A stretch of 64,000 nucleotides of DNA from Pseudodesulfovibrio portus (GTDB lineage: Bacteria; Desulfobacterota; Desulfovibrionia; Desulfovibrionales; Desulfovibrionaceae), in contig NZ_AP026708.1 in NCBI RefSeq assembly GCF_026000375.1, positions 64,501 to 128,500 on the forward strand, read 5' to 3'. Shown here in pieces: positions 8,439 through 17,985 of this stretch; position 1 is the first letter of the stretch, and each line of letters opens with the position of its first letter. The notes under the pieces were generated by a model. The model worked only from the letters and a program-made list of their open reading frames with translations. It was not told the origin of the DNA and did no database searches. The translations under genes were made by a program, and so were the position numbers.

Positions 8439-8930
8439 ATGAGCAAGCACACACTTTCCGTCATGGTCGAAAATGAGCCGGGTGTCCTGTCCCGCGTGGC
8501 CGGGCTCTTTTCCGGGCGCGGATTCAATATCATGTCCCTGAACGTGGCCCCGACCCTGGAGAAGGGCGTTTCCCTCATGACCATCGTTGCCGAAGGCGAC
8601 GACGCCATCATCGAGCAGATCGTCAAACAGCTTCGCAAGCTGATCCCCACCATAAAGGTCAAGGATCTCACCGAATTGAAGTCGGTTGAGCGGGAAATGG
8701 TGTTGGTCAAGGTCAACGCCGAGGATTCCAAACGGGCCGAGATCCTGCGTATTGTTGACATCTTCAGGTGCAAGGTAGTAGATGTCTCCGCCGACGAGTT
8801 GACCATCGAGATCACGGGAGACCAGGGAAAGATCGGCGCGATCGTCAACCTGCTCACCCGTTTCGGCATCAAGGAAATCGCCCGTACCGGAAACGTTGCC
8901 ATGCAGCGTTCCATGCAGATCGACCTATAA
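8439..8930 (+). CDS. ilvN: Acetolactate synthase small (regulatory) subunit
   Basis: A 163-residue protein with an N-terminal ACT domain (TLSVMVENEPGVLSRVAGLFSGRG) that binds valine for feedback control, and the C-terminal ALS_ss domain with VVDVSADELTIEITG. It activates IlvB and gives it valine sensitivity. The pattern is full length for the family. A hairpin followed by a T-rich stretch lies just downstream, before ilvC. Confidence 0.95.
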   Translation: MSKHTLSVMVENEPGVLSRVAGLFSGRGFNIMSLNVAPTLEKGVSLMTIVAEGDDAIIEQIVKQLRKLIPTIKVKDLTELKSVEREMVLVKVNAEDSKRAEILRIVDIFRCKVVDVSADELTIEITGDQGKIGAIVNLLTRFGIKEIARTGNVAMQRSMQIDL

Positions 8931-8949
8931 TCGGCAATCACGCAACCAA

Positions 8950-8990
8950 CCGGGCCTGGGACAACCGTCCCTTGGCCCGGGTCTTTTGCT
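8950..8990 (+). terminator. Terminator or attenuator-like hairpin between ilvN and ilvC
   Basis: CCGGGCC at the left pairs with GGCCCGG at the right (8950-8980), with an inner TGGGAC/GTCCC stem carrying one bulge, followed by TCTTTTGCTTGTT. It could partly uncouple ilvC from ilvBN. No leader peptide with a run of branched-chain codons is visible, so classical attenuation is not supported. Confidence 0.6.
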
Positions 8991-9039
8991 TGTTAATATA
9001 ATTCAGTAGATTGCGGCCCATCGGGGCAAAACATAGTGA

Positions 9040-10041
<1,002 letters not shown>

Positions 10042-10064
10042 CTCGTTCGACAGAGATATATGGG

Positions 10065-10103
10065 ACGGCCCGCGCCAGCATTGCTGGCGCGGGCCGTTTT
10101 TTA
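10065..10103 (+). terminator. Intrinsic terminator after ilvC
   Basis: A 16-base arm at 10065-10080 is the exact complement of 10082-10097 and is followed directly by a T6 run. This ends the yggT-to-ilvC transcription unit. Confidence 0.92.
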
Positions 10104-10213
10104 TTTTTTGCCCCCGGACGCCGGAGGCATAAATAATTGTCGTTTTTTCCGCTTGACCCGGTCGGGAAACATCTATAAATCTCGCTCTCCAAATCGGATA
10201 TTGAGGGATTGTT

Positions 10214-10786
10214 ATGAATATGGATGTCTTGTTTTTCGGGGTACTTATATTCCTTGCCGAGGTTGCCGTGCTGACTCTGGGCACGGTCCGGACCATGGTC
10301 ACCGTGCTCGGCGAGTCCAGAGCGGCCTTTGCGCTCGGCTGCCTTGAGATGACGTTGTGGATTTTCGGCACCTCGGCGGTCATGCTCAAGGTGGGCGAAG
10401 AGCCGTTCCTCGGCGTGTGCTACGCCATGGGATTTGCCGTGGGCAACGTGGTCGGCATCCTGGCCGAGAAGAAGCTGGCCCTGGGCAATGTCGTGGTGCG
10501 CATCATCAGCGCGTTTCACGGCGCGGAGATCGCCCGGGCGGTCCGTTGCGCCGGGTTTATGATCACCACAGTGGCGGGCGAGGCCGCAGACGGTCCGGTC
10601 ACGGTCCAGTTCGTGGTCTGCAAGCGCAAGGACATGAAGGACGTGCTGCGCGTCGCCCGGGGCGTTGACCCGGAGTTGTTCTACACCTTCGAGACCGCAG
10701 GCGGGGCCAGTTCCATTCACAGTCCGTCGGGCAGCCGGGTCGACAAGCTGCTCGGACCGATCAAGAAGGTCGTTCCCCAGATTTAA
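10214..10786 (+). CDS. UPF0316 membrane protein (DUF5698 + DUF2179)
   Basis: A 190-residue protein of the UPF0316 family. Three hydrophobic helices fill roughly residues 5-90, including 'TLGTVRTMVTVLGE' and 'EMTLWIF', the DUF5698 part. A soluble C-terminal DUF2179 domain follows (VQFVVCKRKDMKDVLRVAR, then DPELFYTFE), a fold thought to bind small ligands. Function unknown. Monocistronic: terminators flank it on both sides. Confidence 0.78.
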   Translation: MNMDVLFFGVLIFLAEVAVLTLGTVRTMVTVLGESRAAFALGCLEMTLWIFGTSAVMLKVGEEPFLGVCYAMGFAVGNVVGILAEKKLALGNVVVRIISAFHGAEIARAVRCAGFMITTVAGEAADGPVTVQFVVCKRKDMKDVLRVARGVDPELFYTFETAGGASSIHSPSGSRVDKLLGPIKKVVPQI

Positions 10787-10787
10787 C

Positions 10788-10820
10788 GAAAAAGCCCGGC
10801 TCATGGAGCCGGGCTTTTTC
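10788..10820. terminator. Bidirectional intrinsic terminator, 15-bp perfect stem
   Basis: GAAAAAGCCCGGCTC (10788-10802) pairs exactly with 10806-10820 across a 3-base loop. A-rich and T-rich flanks serve the two convergent genes. Confidence 0.92.
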
Positions 10821-10822
10821 AT

Positions 10823-11389
10823 CTACTGTCCGAGCAGTGCTTTCTTGAAGCTCTTGCCCGGTCCGGGCTTGGGGCCGATCCATGTTGCCAGGATGGCGTC
10901 CGCGAATTCCTTGCCGGGAATGGCGCCCTTGTTCATTCCCTTGACCATGACGGTGGTGCCCGCGCCGGGTTCGTAGGAAAAGGACATGGCCTCGCCGTCC
11001 TTTATGTCTTCCATCATGGACGCCAATTGTTCGAATTGGGCCGTCAGTTCCGGGGTGACCGGCTCAATGTTGTCCTGCAACCCCTCCATCCACGCATCGT
11101 TGATCTTTTTGGCCTCCACGTCGTGCACAAAGTGCATGACCATGAGCCGCGCCGAGTCCTTGCTCAGGATAGTTGCCGGATCAGAGGCTTTTTCGGCCAG
11201 GTAGAGGCCCGCCACATAGACGTCCACAAAGAATTTTTCGCGCAGGGCGATGCCGTTGAGCATCACCATGTTGGTGCCGACGAATTGGGAATCTAGCAGG
11301 GTCACGCCCGCCTCTTCGGCGGACAGGGCTGGCACGGCCATGGAGATGGTGAGGATCAGGGCGGCAAGTCCGGTGGTCAGCAATTTCAT
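10823..11389 (-). CDS. Secreted chalcone-isomerase-like family protein
   Basis: A 188-residue exported protein with a signal peptide (MKLLTTGLAALILTISMAVPALSA). The mature part matches the bacterial chalcone isomerase-like family: LNGIALREKFFVDVYVAGLYL followed by 'RLMVMHFVHDVEAKKINDAW' and a C-terminal 'GKEFADAILATWIGP'. Bacterial members are periplasmic and mostly uncharacterised; a true flavonoid isomerase role is not implied in an anaerobe. Convergent with the UPF0316 gene and codirectional with the hydrolase upstream of it. Confidence 0.75.
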   Translation of the reverse strand: MKLLTTGLAALILTISMAVPALSAEEAGVTLLDSQFVGTNMVMLNGIALREKFFVDVYVAGLYLAEKASDPATILSKDSARLMVMHFVHDVEAKKINDAWMEGLQDNIEPVTPELTAQFEQLASMMEDIKDGEAMSFSYEPGAGTTVMVKGMNKGAIPGKEFADAILATWIGPKPGPGKSFKKALLGQ

Positions 11390-11399
11390 GGGTTCCTCC

Positions 11400-12266
11400 T
11401 CAGGAGTCCGGTTGGGTCAGGAAACTGGTCAGGGTCTCGTTGAAATCATCCGCCTGCTCATAAAAGGGTAAATGGCCGCTTTTGTCCAGAATGGCGAATC
11501 GGGAACCGGGCACGGAACCGGCCACGTATCGTCCGGTGGAGGGGCCGAAGCACATGTGCCGGGAGCGCCCGTAGAGGACCAGCGCGGGCACGGTTACCGT
11601 GGGCAGCACCCCCGTGTAGTCACGCTGCGCATAGTCTTCGTAGATGCTTGACGCCACACTGGTCGGAATCTTCAACTGCTCCCTTTTCATCCATTTCAGG
11701 CAGTGGTGCGGGGCCTGGCCTGCCAGGAACATGGCGTTGACGAACCGGTCGGCAAACCCTTCCCGGTCCTCGGCCATGGCGGCGAGGTCGTCGTTCATGG
11801 CCTGGACGCTGTGGCCGTGGCATTTGTGCATGTTCCACGCTGCGGGCGACATGGGATAGGGCGCGGTTTCCACCAATCCCAGTGCGGAGACCTTGTCCGC
11901 GCCATACTGTTGCCAGTATTCCAGGACCACGGAGCCGCCCATGGACCAGCCCAGAAGCAGGGCGTTCTTGAGCCTGAGCGCCGAGATGACCTCGCGCACG
12001 TCCGTGGCGTATCGGGGAACTGTGTGGCCGCGAGGCGTGGTCTGGGACCGTCCGTGGCCGCGCAGGTCCAGGGTGACGACCTGGAAGGTGTCGGAAAGCA
12101 CGTCCTGGCGACGCCAGAAAAGCGAGCTCATGGTCCAGCCGTGGACCATGATCACGGGGCGGCCCGTGCCGCGCACGTTCACCCAGAGGCGCACGCCGTC
12201 CGTGGTCTGCACCCACCCGGCAACGTGGTTGTCGCCGTGGGTCTCTACGGCCTCGAAAAGGTCCAT
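11400..12266 (-). CDS. Alpha/beta hydrolase
   Basis: A 288-residue alpha/beta-hydrolase fold protein. The oxyanion-hole motif HGWTMSS, the nucleophile elbow GWSMGG (Ser) and the catalytic His in SGHLPFYE near the end are all visible; an Asp/Glu acid is expected in the YGRSRHMC region but I cannot single it out. No signal peptide. It resembles haloperoxidase/esterase-type enzymes; substrate unknown. The ATG at 12266 lies four bases past the trmO stop, so the pair is probably cotranslated; a longer in-frame start inside trmO is unlikely. Confidence 0.8.
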   Translation of the reverse strand: MDLFEAVETHGDNHVAGWVQTTDGVRLWVNVRGTGRPVIMVHGWTMSSLFWRRQDVLSDTFQVVTLDLRGHGRSQTTPRGHTVPRYATDVREVISALRLKNALLLGWSMGGSVVLEYWQQYGADKVSALGLVETAPYPMSPAAWNMHKCHGHSVQAMNDDLAAMAEDREGFADRFVNAMFLAGQAPHHCLKWMKREQLKIPTSVASSIYEDYAQRDYTGVLPTVTVPALVLYGRSRHMCFGPSTGRYVAGSVPGSRFAILDKSGHLPFYEQADDFNETLTSFLTQPDS

Positions 12267-12270
12267 CGGG

Positions 12271-12672
12271 CTACTTTCCCTTTGGTTTCGGCTTGATGTC
12301 GATGACAGGCGTGCCGTCGATGGCCTCCAGGGGTTCCACATCCAGGGTCAGACCCTCCAGGGCCACCAGGGTGACGCGGTGCAGGCCGATGGGGTTGGGC
12401 CGGGCCGGGGAGCGGGTGGAGAAGACTCCGCGCCGCGGCACGTTCTTGTTTCCGCGCGGATGGACCATGAGCACGTCGCGGTCGGCCTTGTGGAACCAGG
12501 TGAAGATCTCCAGCTTATCGCCCGGTTTCATGGAATCGAGTCCCTGGGCGTATTTCGGGTCCAGTTCGATGCGGGCGCGCACGGCTCCCGGTTCGGTTTC
12601 CATTTTCGGAGCCGTGGTGATGTCCTTGATGGACGAGCGGATCGTGCCGATGAAGACGAGCTGGTTATCCAT
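12271..12672 (-). CDS. trmO: TrmO / TsaA-like tRNA methyltransferase (UPF0066)
   Basis: A 133-residue protein of the UPF0066 (TsaA/TrmO) family. The family signature FSTRSPARPNPIGLHRV is intact. In E. coli TrmO uses S-adenosylmethionine to N6-methylate t6A at position 37 of tRNAs; this protein is shorter than E. coli TrmO, covering mainly the SAM-binding beta barrel, so the exact substrate is an inference. It lies between thiL (11 bases upstream) and the alpha/beta hydrolase. Confidence 0.75.
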   Translation of the reverse strand: MDNQLVFIGTIRSSIKDITTAPKMETEPGAVRARIELDPKYAQGLDSMKPGDKLEIFTWFHKADRDVLMVHPRGNKNVPRRGVFSTRSPARPNPIGLHRVTLVALEGLTLDVEPLEAIDGTPVIDIKPKPKGK

Positions 12673-12683
12673 GATGCCTCCGG

Positions 12684-13631
12684 TTATTGACTGAAATGGT
12701 CGAATCCCTCCGCCGTGAACGGCTGTCCGTTCAGGGTGATGCCCGGCGTCCTGGTCACCGTGCCGATGCGGGTGAAGCCGGGCACGGATTCCGCCTTGCC
12801 CGCTTCGAACGGGGAGACCGCGCCGAGCAGGGCATAGTCCTCGCCGCCGAGTACGGCGAATTCAACGGGGTCGATGCCGATGGTTTCGGCAAAGGTGATG
12901 ACGTTGCTGTTGAGCATGGACGCGTCAAGCGTCAGATCCGCGCCCAGATCCGGACCCAAGAGCCGGGGCAGGTCCCGTGCCAGGCCGTCGGAAACATCCA
13001 TGAGCGCTTTGACGCCGGCAGCGTTCAGCAGGGTGCCGATCATGATTTTCGGTTTCGGACGCAAATGGGCCATGACGGCGGCGGGCAGGGTCTCTCTCGC
13101 TTTTTCCCCCACAGCTTCCAGGCTCATCATCCCGGCGCGGGCCAGGCCGATGTCGCCGATGGTGAACAGGATGTCGCCGTAGGAGCAGTTTCCGCGCCTG
13201 ATAAAGCCGGTGGAGCCGCTCACGCCGAAAATGGAGATGGACACGCCTATCCTGTCCGCGCGGCTCAGGTCCCCGCCTGCCAGCACGATGTCGTTTTGCC
13301 GGGCGAGCATGGACATGGACTTGAGGAATTCGCGCCAGAAATCGTCGTCCACGTCCGCCGGGGCCATCAGGTCCATGGTGAAGGCCACGGGCTTGGCCCC
13401 CATGGCCGCGATGTCGGAGATGTTTACGGCCAGGGCCTTGTAGCCGATGTCGGCGGGGGAGAAATAGTCGCGCCGGAAATGGACGTCTTCCAGAAAGAGG
13501 TCCGAGGACACGCAGTAGTCCTTGTCGGCCTTGAGCACCGCGCAGTCGTCGCCGCGCCCGAGGACGAGGAAATCGTGCTTGTTGGGAAAGAACTCGTCGA
13601 TGAATCCGAGGAAGGCTTCTTCGCTTTTCAT
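12684..13631 (-). CDS. thiL: Thiamine-monophosphate kinase
   Basis: A 315-residue AIR synthase/PurM-fold kinase that phosphorylates thiamine monophosphate to the diphosphate cofactor, which IlvB in this window needs. Visible motifs: GDDCAVL near the N terminus, 'VSSDLFLEDVHF', the glycine-rich 'LAGGDLSRAD', 'DVSDGLARDL' and 'VLGGEDYALL', all usual ThiL metal/ATP sites. Length normal. Nineteen bases downstream of the helicase gene. Confidence 0.93.
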   Translation of the reverse strand: MKSEEAFLGFIDEFFPNKHDFLVLGRGDDCAVLKADKDYCVSSDLFLEDVHFRRDYFSPADIGYKALAVNISDIAAMGAKPVAFTMDLMAPADVDDDFWREFLKSMSMLARQNDIVLAGGDLSRADRIGVSISIFGVSGSTGFIRRGNCSYGDILFTIGDIGLARAGMMSLEAVGEKARETLPAAVMAHLRPKPKIMIGTLLNAAGVKALMDVSDGLARDLPRLLGPDLGADLTLDASMLNSNVITFAETIGIDPVEFAVLGGEDYALLGAVSPFEAGKAESVPGFTRIGTVTRTPGITLNGQPFTAEGFDHFSQ

Positions 13632-13650
13632 ATCTGTCTCTCTGTGGCTT

Positions 13651-15792
13651 TTATAATAATTCCAGGTAGTCCCCGATGATGACCTTGAGGCCGAAGCCGG
13701 GGAAGTTGACCCTGTACTTGTTCGGTTCGATAAAGGCGACGATCTTGCCCTTGCCGAAAATCTTGTGCTTGCAAAAGCCCAGCTTTCTGGGGTCGACCTT
13801 GGGGCCGCTCGGGGCCGCCTCTTCCATCAGGGTATCGGTGGACGGTTCGGGCAGGGACACGACCTGTTTGCGGCGTTGCTCCAGCCCGCCGCCGTAGGAC
13901 TCGTTGAGCCGATCATATACCGTCTCGGGCAGTTCGGTCACGAACGGACTGGGCAGTGTGGGTTCGGACATGCCGGAGGCCCGGTTGAAGACCGAACTGG
14001 GCACGAGCAGGGTGAGATGTTCCTTGGCCCGGGTGCAGGCCACGTACATGAGGCGGCGCTCCTCTTCCAGGTCCTCGGCGCGCTGCATGGCCCTGCGTGA
14101 CGGGAACCGGTCCTCCACCAGGTCGATGATGATGACCGCCGACCATTCCAGTCCCTTTGCCGAGTGGACCGTGGACAGGACTACCGCGTTTTCCTTGCGC
14201 TTTTCATCGTCCGGGTCGCCGTCCAGGCTGAGATCGCCGATGAACGTCTCCATGTCCGAATACCCGGCGGCGATCTGGGAAAGCTGTTCCAGTCCGGCCT
14301 GTCGCTTGGGGTAGTCGTCCGGGTATTTCTCCATGAGGATCGGCTGGTAATAGACGAGCAGCGATTCGAGGACGGCTCCGGGCTTGGGCGGCTGGGAGCG
14401 CAGCTTGTCCAGTTCCACCAGCAGCTCCCTGAGCGCTTCGTGCTTGCCGACCATCTTGGTCAGGTACTTTTCGCTCTTTCCGTCCTTGGTGTGCATGGCC
14501 GCATATATCTTGGCCACTGTCTTGGGGCCAACGCCCTTGATGTGGTCCATGGCCCGCTGCCAGGCAAGCAGGTCGTGCGGGTTGAGCACCAGCCGGATCA
14601 TGGAAAGCACGTCCTTGATGTGCGCGGCCTCGTGGAAGCGGATGCCGCCGAATTTCTGGTAGTCGATGCCGATGCGCGTCAGCGCGACTTCCAGGGAAAA
14701 GGACTGGTAGCCCGCCCGGAAGAGCACGGCGATGTCGTGGAGCAGGTATTTCTTCTGAAACTTGAGAATCTGGTCCACCACCAGCCGGGCCTGGGTCTGA
14801 TCGGAGAGCGGGTGGATCACCTGCGGCAGCTTGTCGCTTTTCAGGTCGGAGTAGAGGTTCTTGTCGAACCGGGCGGTCGCGCCCTGCAGGATTTCGTTGG
14901 TCAGGTCGAGGATGGGCTGCACGGACCGGTAGTTCTTTTCCAGTCGGACGATCTTGGTGCCTTCGAAAATCTTGGGAAACTCGAGTATATTGGCGACATT
15001 GGCGCCGCGAAAGGCGTAGATGGACTGGGCGTCGTCGCCCACGGCCATGACGTTGCCTTTGGTCCCGGCCAGGTGCCTGACTATGCGCGCCTGGACCAGG
15101 TTGGTGTCCTGGTACTCGTCCACCATGATGTATTTGTATCGGGTCTGGAGTTGGTTTCTGAGCGGTTCGTTCTTTTCCAGCAGCTCGTCCAGGAGAAAGA
15201 GCAGGTCATCATAGTCCATCAGGGCGTGCTGACGCTTGAACTTGGCGTACCCGTCCGAAATTTCGGTAAAATCGTCCAGATAGGGATTCAGGTGGTACGC
15301 TTCGCGTTCCAGCACGGCGTCGATGGTCAGCTCCTTGTTGCGCGACTTGGTGATGACGTCCATCAGGGTCGCCTTCTTGGGGTAGGAGCGATCCCCCTTG
15401 CCGAGCTTGAGGTCGTCCTTGACCGACTTGCAGATGTTTTCGGAGTCCGCCCGGTCCATGAGGGTGAACCCGCCCTCAAAGCCGATGTCCATGGCGTTGG
15501 CGCGCAGGGTGGCGTAGGCGAACGAGTGGAAGGTGCCGCCGGATGTTCCGTGCAGTGAGCGGCCGAGGATGGCCTCGGCGCGGGCCAGCATTTCCTGGGC
15601 GGCCTTGCGGGTGAACGTCAGGAGGAGGATCTGGGCCGGGTCCACGCCCTGCTGCACCAAGTGGGCGAGGCGGTAGACGATGGTCCGGGTCTTGCCCGAT
15701 CCCGCACCGGCGATGACCAGCACGGGGCCTTCGGTGGCGGTCACGGCTTCCAGTTGGGCCTCGTTCAGTTCGTGGGCGAAATCGATGCTCAT
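13651..15792 (-). CDS. uvrD: UvrD/Rep/PcrA-type superfamily 1 DNA helicase
   Basis: A 713-residue 3'-5' helicase. Motifs in order: Q-motif region LNEAQLEAV, Walker A AGAGSGKT (about residues 30-37), TFTRKAAQEML (Ia), VDEYQDTN (II), GDDAQSIYAFRGA (III), LEKNYRS (IV), STVHSAKGLEW (V) and YVACTRAKEHL (VI). The tail carries a KLGFCKHKIFGKGKIV segment, the PcrA/UvrD C-terminal Tudor-like module that contacts RNA polymerase in relatives. It starts directly after the phosphodiesterase stop codon. Confidence 0.93.
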   Translation of the reverse strand: MSIDFAHELNEAQLEAVTATEGPVLVIAGAGSGKTRTIVYRLAHLVQQGVDPAQILLLTFTRKAAQEMLARAEAILGRSLHGTSGGTFHSFAYATLRANAMDIGFEGGFTLMDRADSENICKSVKDDLKLGKGDRSYPKKATLMDVITKSRNKELTIDAVLEREAYHLNPYLDDFTEISDGYAKFKRQHALMDYDDLLFLLDELLEKNEPLRNQLQTRYKYIMVDEYQDTNLVQARIVRHLAGTKGNVMAVGDDAQSIYAFRGANVANILEFPKIFEGTKIVRLEKNYRSVQPILDLTNEILQGATARFDKNLYSDLKSDKLPQVIHPLSDQTQARLVVDQILKFQKKYLLHDIAVLFRAGYQSFSLEVALTRIGIDYQKFGGIRFHEAAHIKDVLSMIRLVLNPHDLLAWQRAMDHIKGVGPKTVAKIYAAMHTKDGKSEKYLTKMVGKHEALRELLVELDKLRSQPPKPGAVLESLLVYYQPILMEKYPDDYPKRQAGLEQLSQIAAGYSDMETFIGDLSLDGDPDDEKRKENAVVLSTVHSAKGLEWSAVIIIDLVEDRFPSRRAMQRAEDLEEERRLMYVACTRAKEHLTLLVPSSVFNRASGMSEPTLPSPFVTELPETVYDRLNESYGGGLEQRRKQVVSLPEPSTDTLMEEAAPSGPKVDPRKLGFCKHKIFGKGKIVAFIEPNKYRVNFPGFGLKVIIGDYLELL

Positions 15793-17091
15793 TTATTCCG
15801 TTATGGCAAAATGGTGTAAAATGGTCCGACCAATATCGCGCATGCGGTCGGGGCGGGTGCCGAGGGTGTCAATGAAAATGGCTCCGTTCACCGTATGTGT
15901 CCCGGTCCGTCCATGCAAACCAAAAATGTCGTTGCGGTCGGATTTGGCCTTGAGATCAAAGCCGGGCCGGGGTTGGCAGACGATGTCCGGCACTTGGTCA
16001 GAGGTCGCACCGGGGTAAATGTCGCAGCCAAGGTGAACGGCTTCCATGACCGGCTCGTTCTCATAGGTCAGGCGGGCCAACCTTTCGGCGATCTGCACCG
16101 TGAGGGCCTGCATGTCCCGGTTGAGGACCTGTCCGCGCCGGAACCTGTCCCGCGCATGGATGTAGATGCGGCCGGGATCGAGGGCGAAGGCCTTTGACTC
16201 GGCGGAAATCATCGACATGTCCCATTCGTCGGCGGGTTGACCGCCGAAGAAGAGGAGCCCTTGCTTCCTGAGCCAGGTGTTGAGGCAGACCTCGGTCCTG
16301 ATCTCCGTGAACCCGTGATCGGCCATGACCAGCAGCCGTTTGGGGTCGGGGAGCGCGTCGTAGCGGGCCAGGAATCGGCCCAGCGCAACGTCCCAGTCGG
16401 CCAGGAAGCGCATGCAGTCCAGGTGGTGCGGATGGCCGGGGTGGACCACCGCGTCCATGAAAAAGTGAAAGAGCCGGTCGGTCTCGGTGAAGACGTGCAC
16501 GAACAGGTCCCAGCCCAGGTCGGGCCAGAGCATGTCCAGGGCCGACAGTCGGGAGCTCAGGGTGTTGCGCAGCTCGCTCAACAGATAATCGAGGTCGGCG
16601 CGGCCCCGGTTGGTGTCCGCTTCCAGCTTGTAGCCCGCCTCAAGGAGCTTGCCGCACAGGAAGGGCGGGTAGGCGGCCTGCTCCATGTCGTGGGACACGA
16701 ATCCGGAAACGCCCATGCCGCGGAAGGGCCGTACCGGGTAGGTGTTGGGCAGGTTGACGAAACGGGAGACCAGGCCGTTTTCCCCCAGCCGGTCGAACAC
16801 CGTGGGACAGGCCACGTCTTCGAAGTCGGTGATCCGCAGTGCGTAGGTCTCCGGATCGATGCGGGAGAAGCCGAACACGCCGTGCCTTTCCGGTCCGTTC
16901 CCGGTGAAGAAGGCGGTCCAGTTGACCGGGGACAGCTCGGGAATCTCGGCGCGGACGGTGGTCGCGTTTCGGGCGATGCGGCCCAGGTTCGGCAGCGATG
17001 CGCCCAGGGTGCGGGCGAGGTCAAGCGGCAGCCCGTCCAGTCCGAGGACGACCAGTCGTTTTCGCGGTACCGAGTCGAGCAGCAGTGACAT
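15793..17091 (-). CDS. Type I phosphodiesterase / nucleotide pyrophosphatase family protein
   Basis: A 432-residue alkaline-phosphatase-superfamily protein (AP01768/phosphodiesterase branch). N-terminal LVVLGLDGLPLD holds a metal-binding Asp, 'SPVNWTAFFTGNGPERHG' would contain the catalytic Thr, and metal ligands appear in FTETDRLFHF, MADHGFTE and LHGRTGTH. No signal peptide, so cytoplasmic. Substrate unknown; related proteins hydrolyse phosphodiester or phosphonate-like bonds. It lies between the DUF2156 gene (3-base gap) and uvrD (no gap). Confidence 0.8.
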   Translation of the reverse strand: MSLLLDSVPRKRLVVLGLDGLPLDLARTLGASLPNLGRIARNATTVRAEIPELSPVNWTAFFTGNGPERHGVFGFSRIDPETYALRITDFEDVACPTVFDRLGENGLVSRFVNLPNTYPVRPFRGMGVSGFVSHDMEQAAYPPFLCGKLLEAGYKLEADTNRGRADLDYLLSELRNTLSSRLSALDMLWPDLGWDLFVHVFTETDRLFHFFMDAVVHPGHPHHLDCMRFLADWDVALGRFLARYDALPDPKRLLVMADHGFTEIRTEVCLNTWLRKQGLLFFGGQPADEWDMSMISAESKAFALDPGRIYIHARDRFRRGQVLNRDMQALTVQIAERLARLTYENEPVMEAVHLGCDIYPGATSDQVPDIVCQPRPGFDLKAKSDRNDIFGLHGRTGTHTVNGAIFIDTLGTRPDRMRDIGRTILHHFAITE

Positions 17092-17094
17092 AAC

Positions 17095-17976
17095 CTATAG
17101 GATTGTTGCCTCGAACTTTTTCAGGAAGAATACGGGGTTGTAGGACAACTTAGCCTTGCGCAGCCCCTCGTCTCCCAGGTCCTGTTCGCGGTTGACGTTG
17201 GTATATTCGGCGGCCTCGTTTTCCAGGAACATCTGGTTGATGGCCTGGTAGACGCCCTTGTAGCGTATGTCGCCCTTTTCAAAGTGGATGACCAGGGAGT
17301 CCTCGCACAGGGGTTCGGCGACGGTGTAGGCGATGACCTTGCCGTCCACCCGCAGGGTCGCGCCCATGAGCCCGCAGATCTGGTCGATGTTGTGCAGCAC
17401 GCGGGTGATGGCGTGGTTTTCCGCCTTGAGGGCCTCGGACGGGTTGTTTTCCTCGTACCACTTGTACCATTCGTCCTGCATCTCGAGGACTTCCTCGACG
17501 CACTCCGGGGCCATGGGTTCGTACTGGTAGAGGTAGTTTTTCTTGAACTGGTTGAGCAGGTTTTTTTTCTTGTGGAATTTCTTGCCCTTGAGGGAGATCA
17601 ATTCCTCGACGGCGTAGATGTAGTCCCAGTGCTCGCGGCTTTCCTCTATGACGATGTTGTTGCCGAAGGCGATGGACCACATGCGGGTCAGGGCTTCGGG
17701 CACGCGGATGAAGCGTCCCGTTTCGCGCATGGCCCCGCAGGATGCCCAATTGTAGTTCTCCCAGGGGCCCACGGGAGCCCAGTAGACCGTCTCGGGCTTG
17801 GTCTGGCGGATGAAGCACAACCCCTTGTTGAACGCCCACTCCAGGCCGTAGTGGTCCGCCCAGCCGTAGACGTTTGCGAACGAAAAGTCGCTGGTCATGA
17901 GTTGGGGGCACCCTTCGAGGGAGTCGTGATATTCCTTTTGCCTGTCGAGGCTGATCGGTTCGAAAGTCAAAGACAT
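17095..17976 (-). CDS. DUF2156 (GNAT-fold, LPG synthase C-terminal-like) protein
   Basis: A 293-residue soluble protein of the DUF2156 family, which has a doubled GNAT fold and is related to the catalytic domain of lysyl-phosphatidylglycerol synthase (MprF). Typical segments are TSDFSFANVYGWADHY at the N terminus, KKFHKKKNLLNQFKKNY in the middle, and 'NVNREQDLGDEGLRKAKLSYNP' shared across the family. No membrane part is present, so it is not a complete MprF. AAGGA precedes the ATG. Acceptor unknown. Confidence 0.82.
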   Translation of the reverse strand: MSLTFEPISLDRQKEYHDSLEGCPQLMTSDFSFANVYGWADHYGLEWAFNKGLCFIRQTKPETVYWAPVGPWENYNWASCGAMRETGRFIRVPEALTRMWSIAFGNNIVIEESREHWDYIYAVEELISLKGKKFHKKKNLLNQFKKNYLYQYEPMAPECVEEVLEMQDEWYKWYEENNPSEALKAENHAITRVLHNIDQICGLMGATLRVDGKVIAYTVAEPLCEDSLVIHFEKGDIRYKGVYQAINQMFLENEAAEYTNVNREQDLGDEGLRKAKLSYNPVFFLKKFEATIL

Positions 17977-17985
17977 GAGGAATCC

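Noticed and set aside
6663..8450. 595-codon open frame opposite ilvB
   Set aside because: Antisense shadow of a highly conserved enzyme with no family character of its own.
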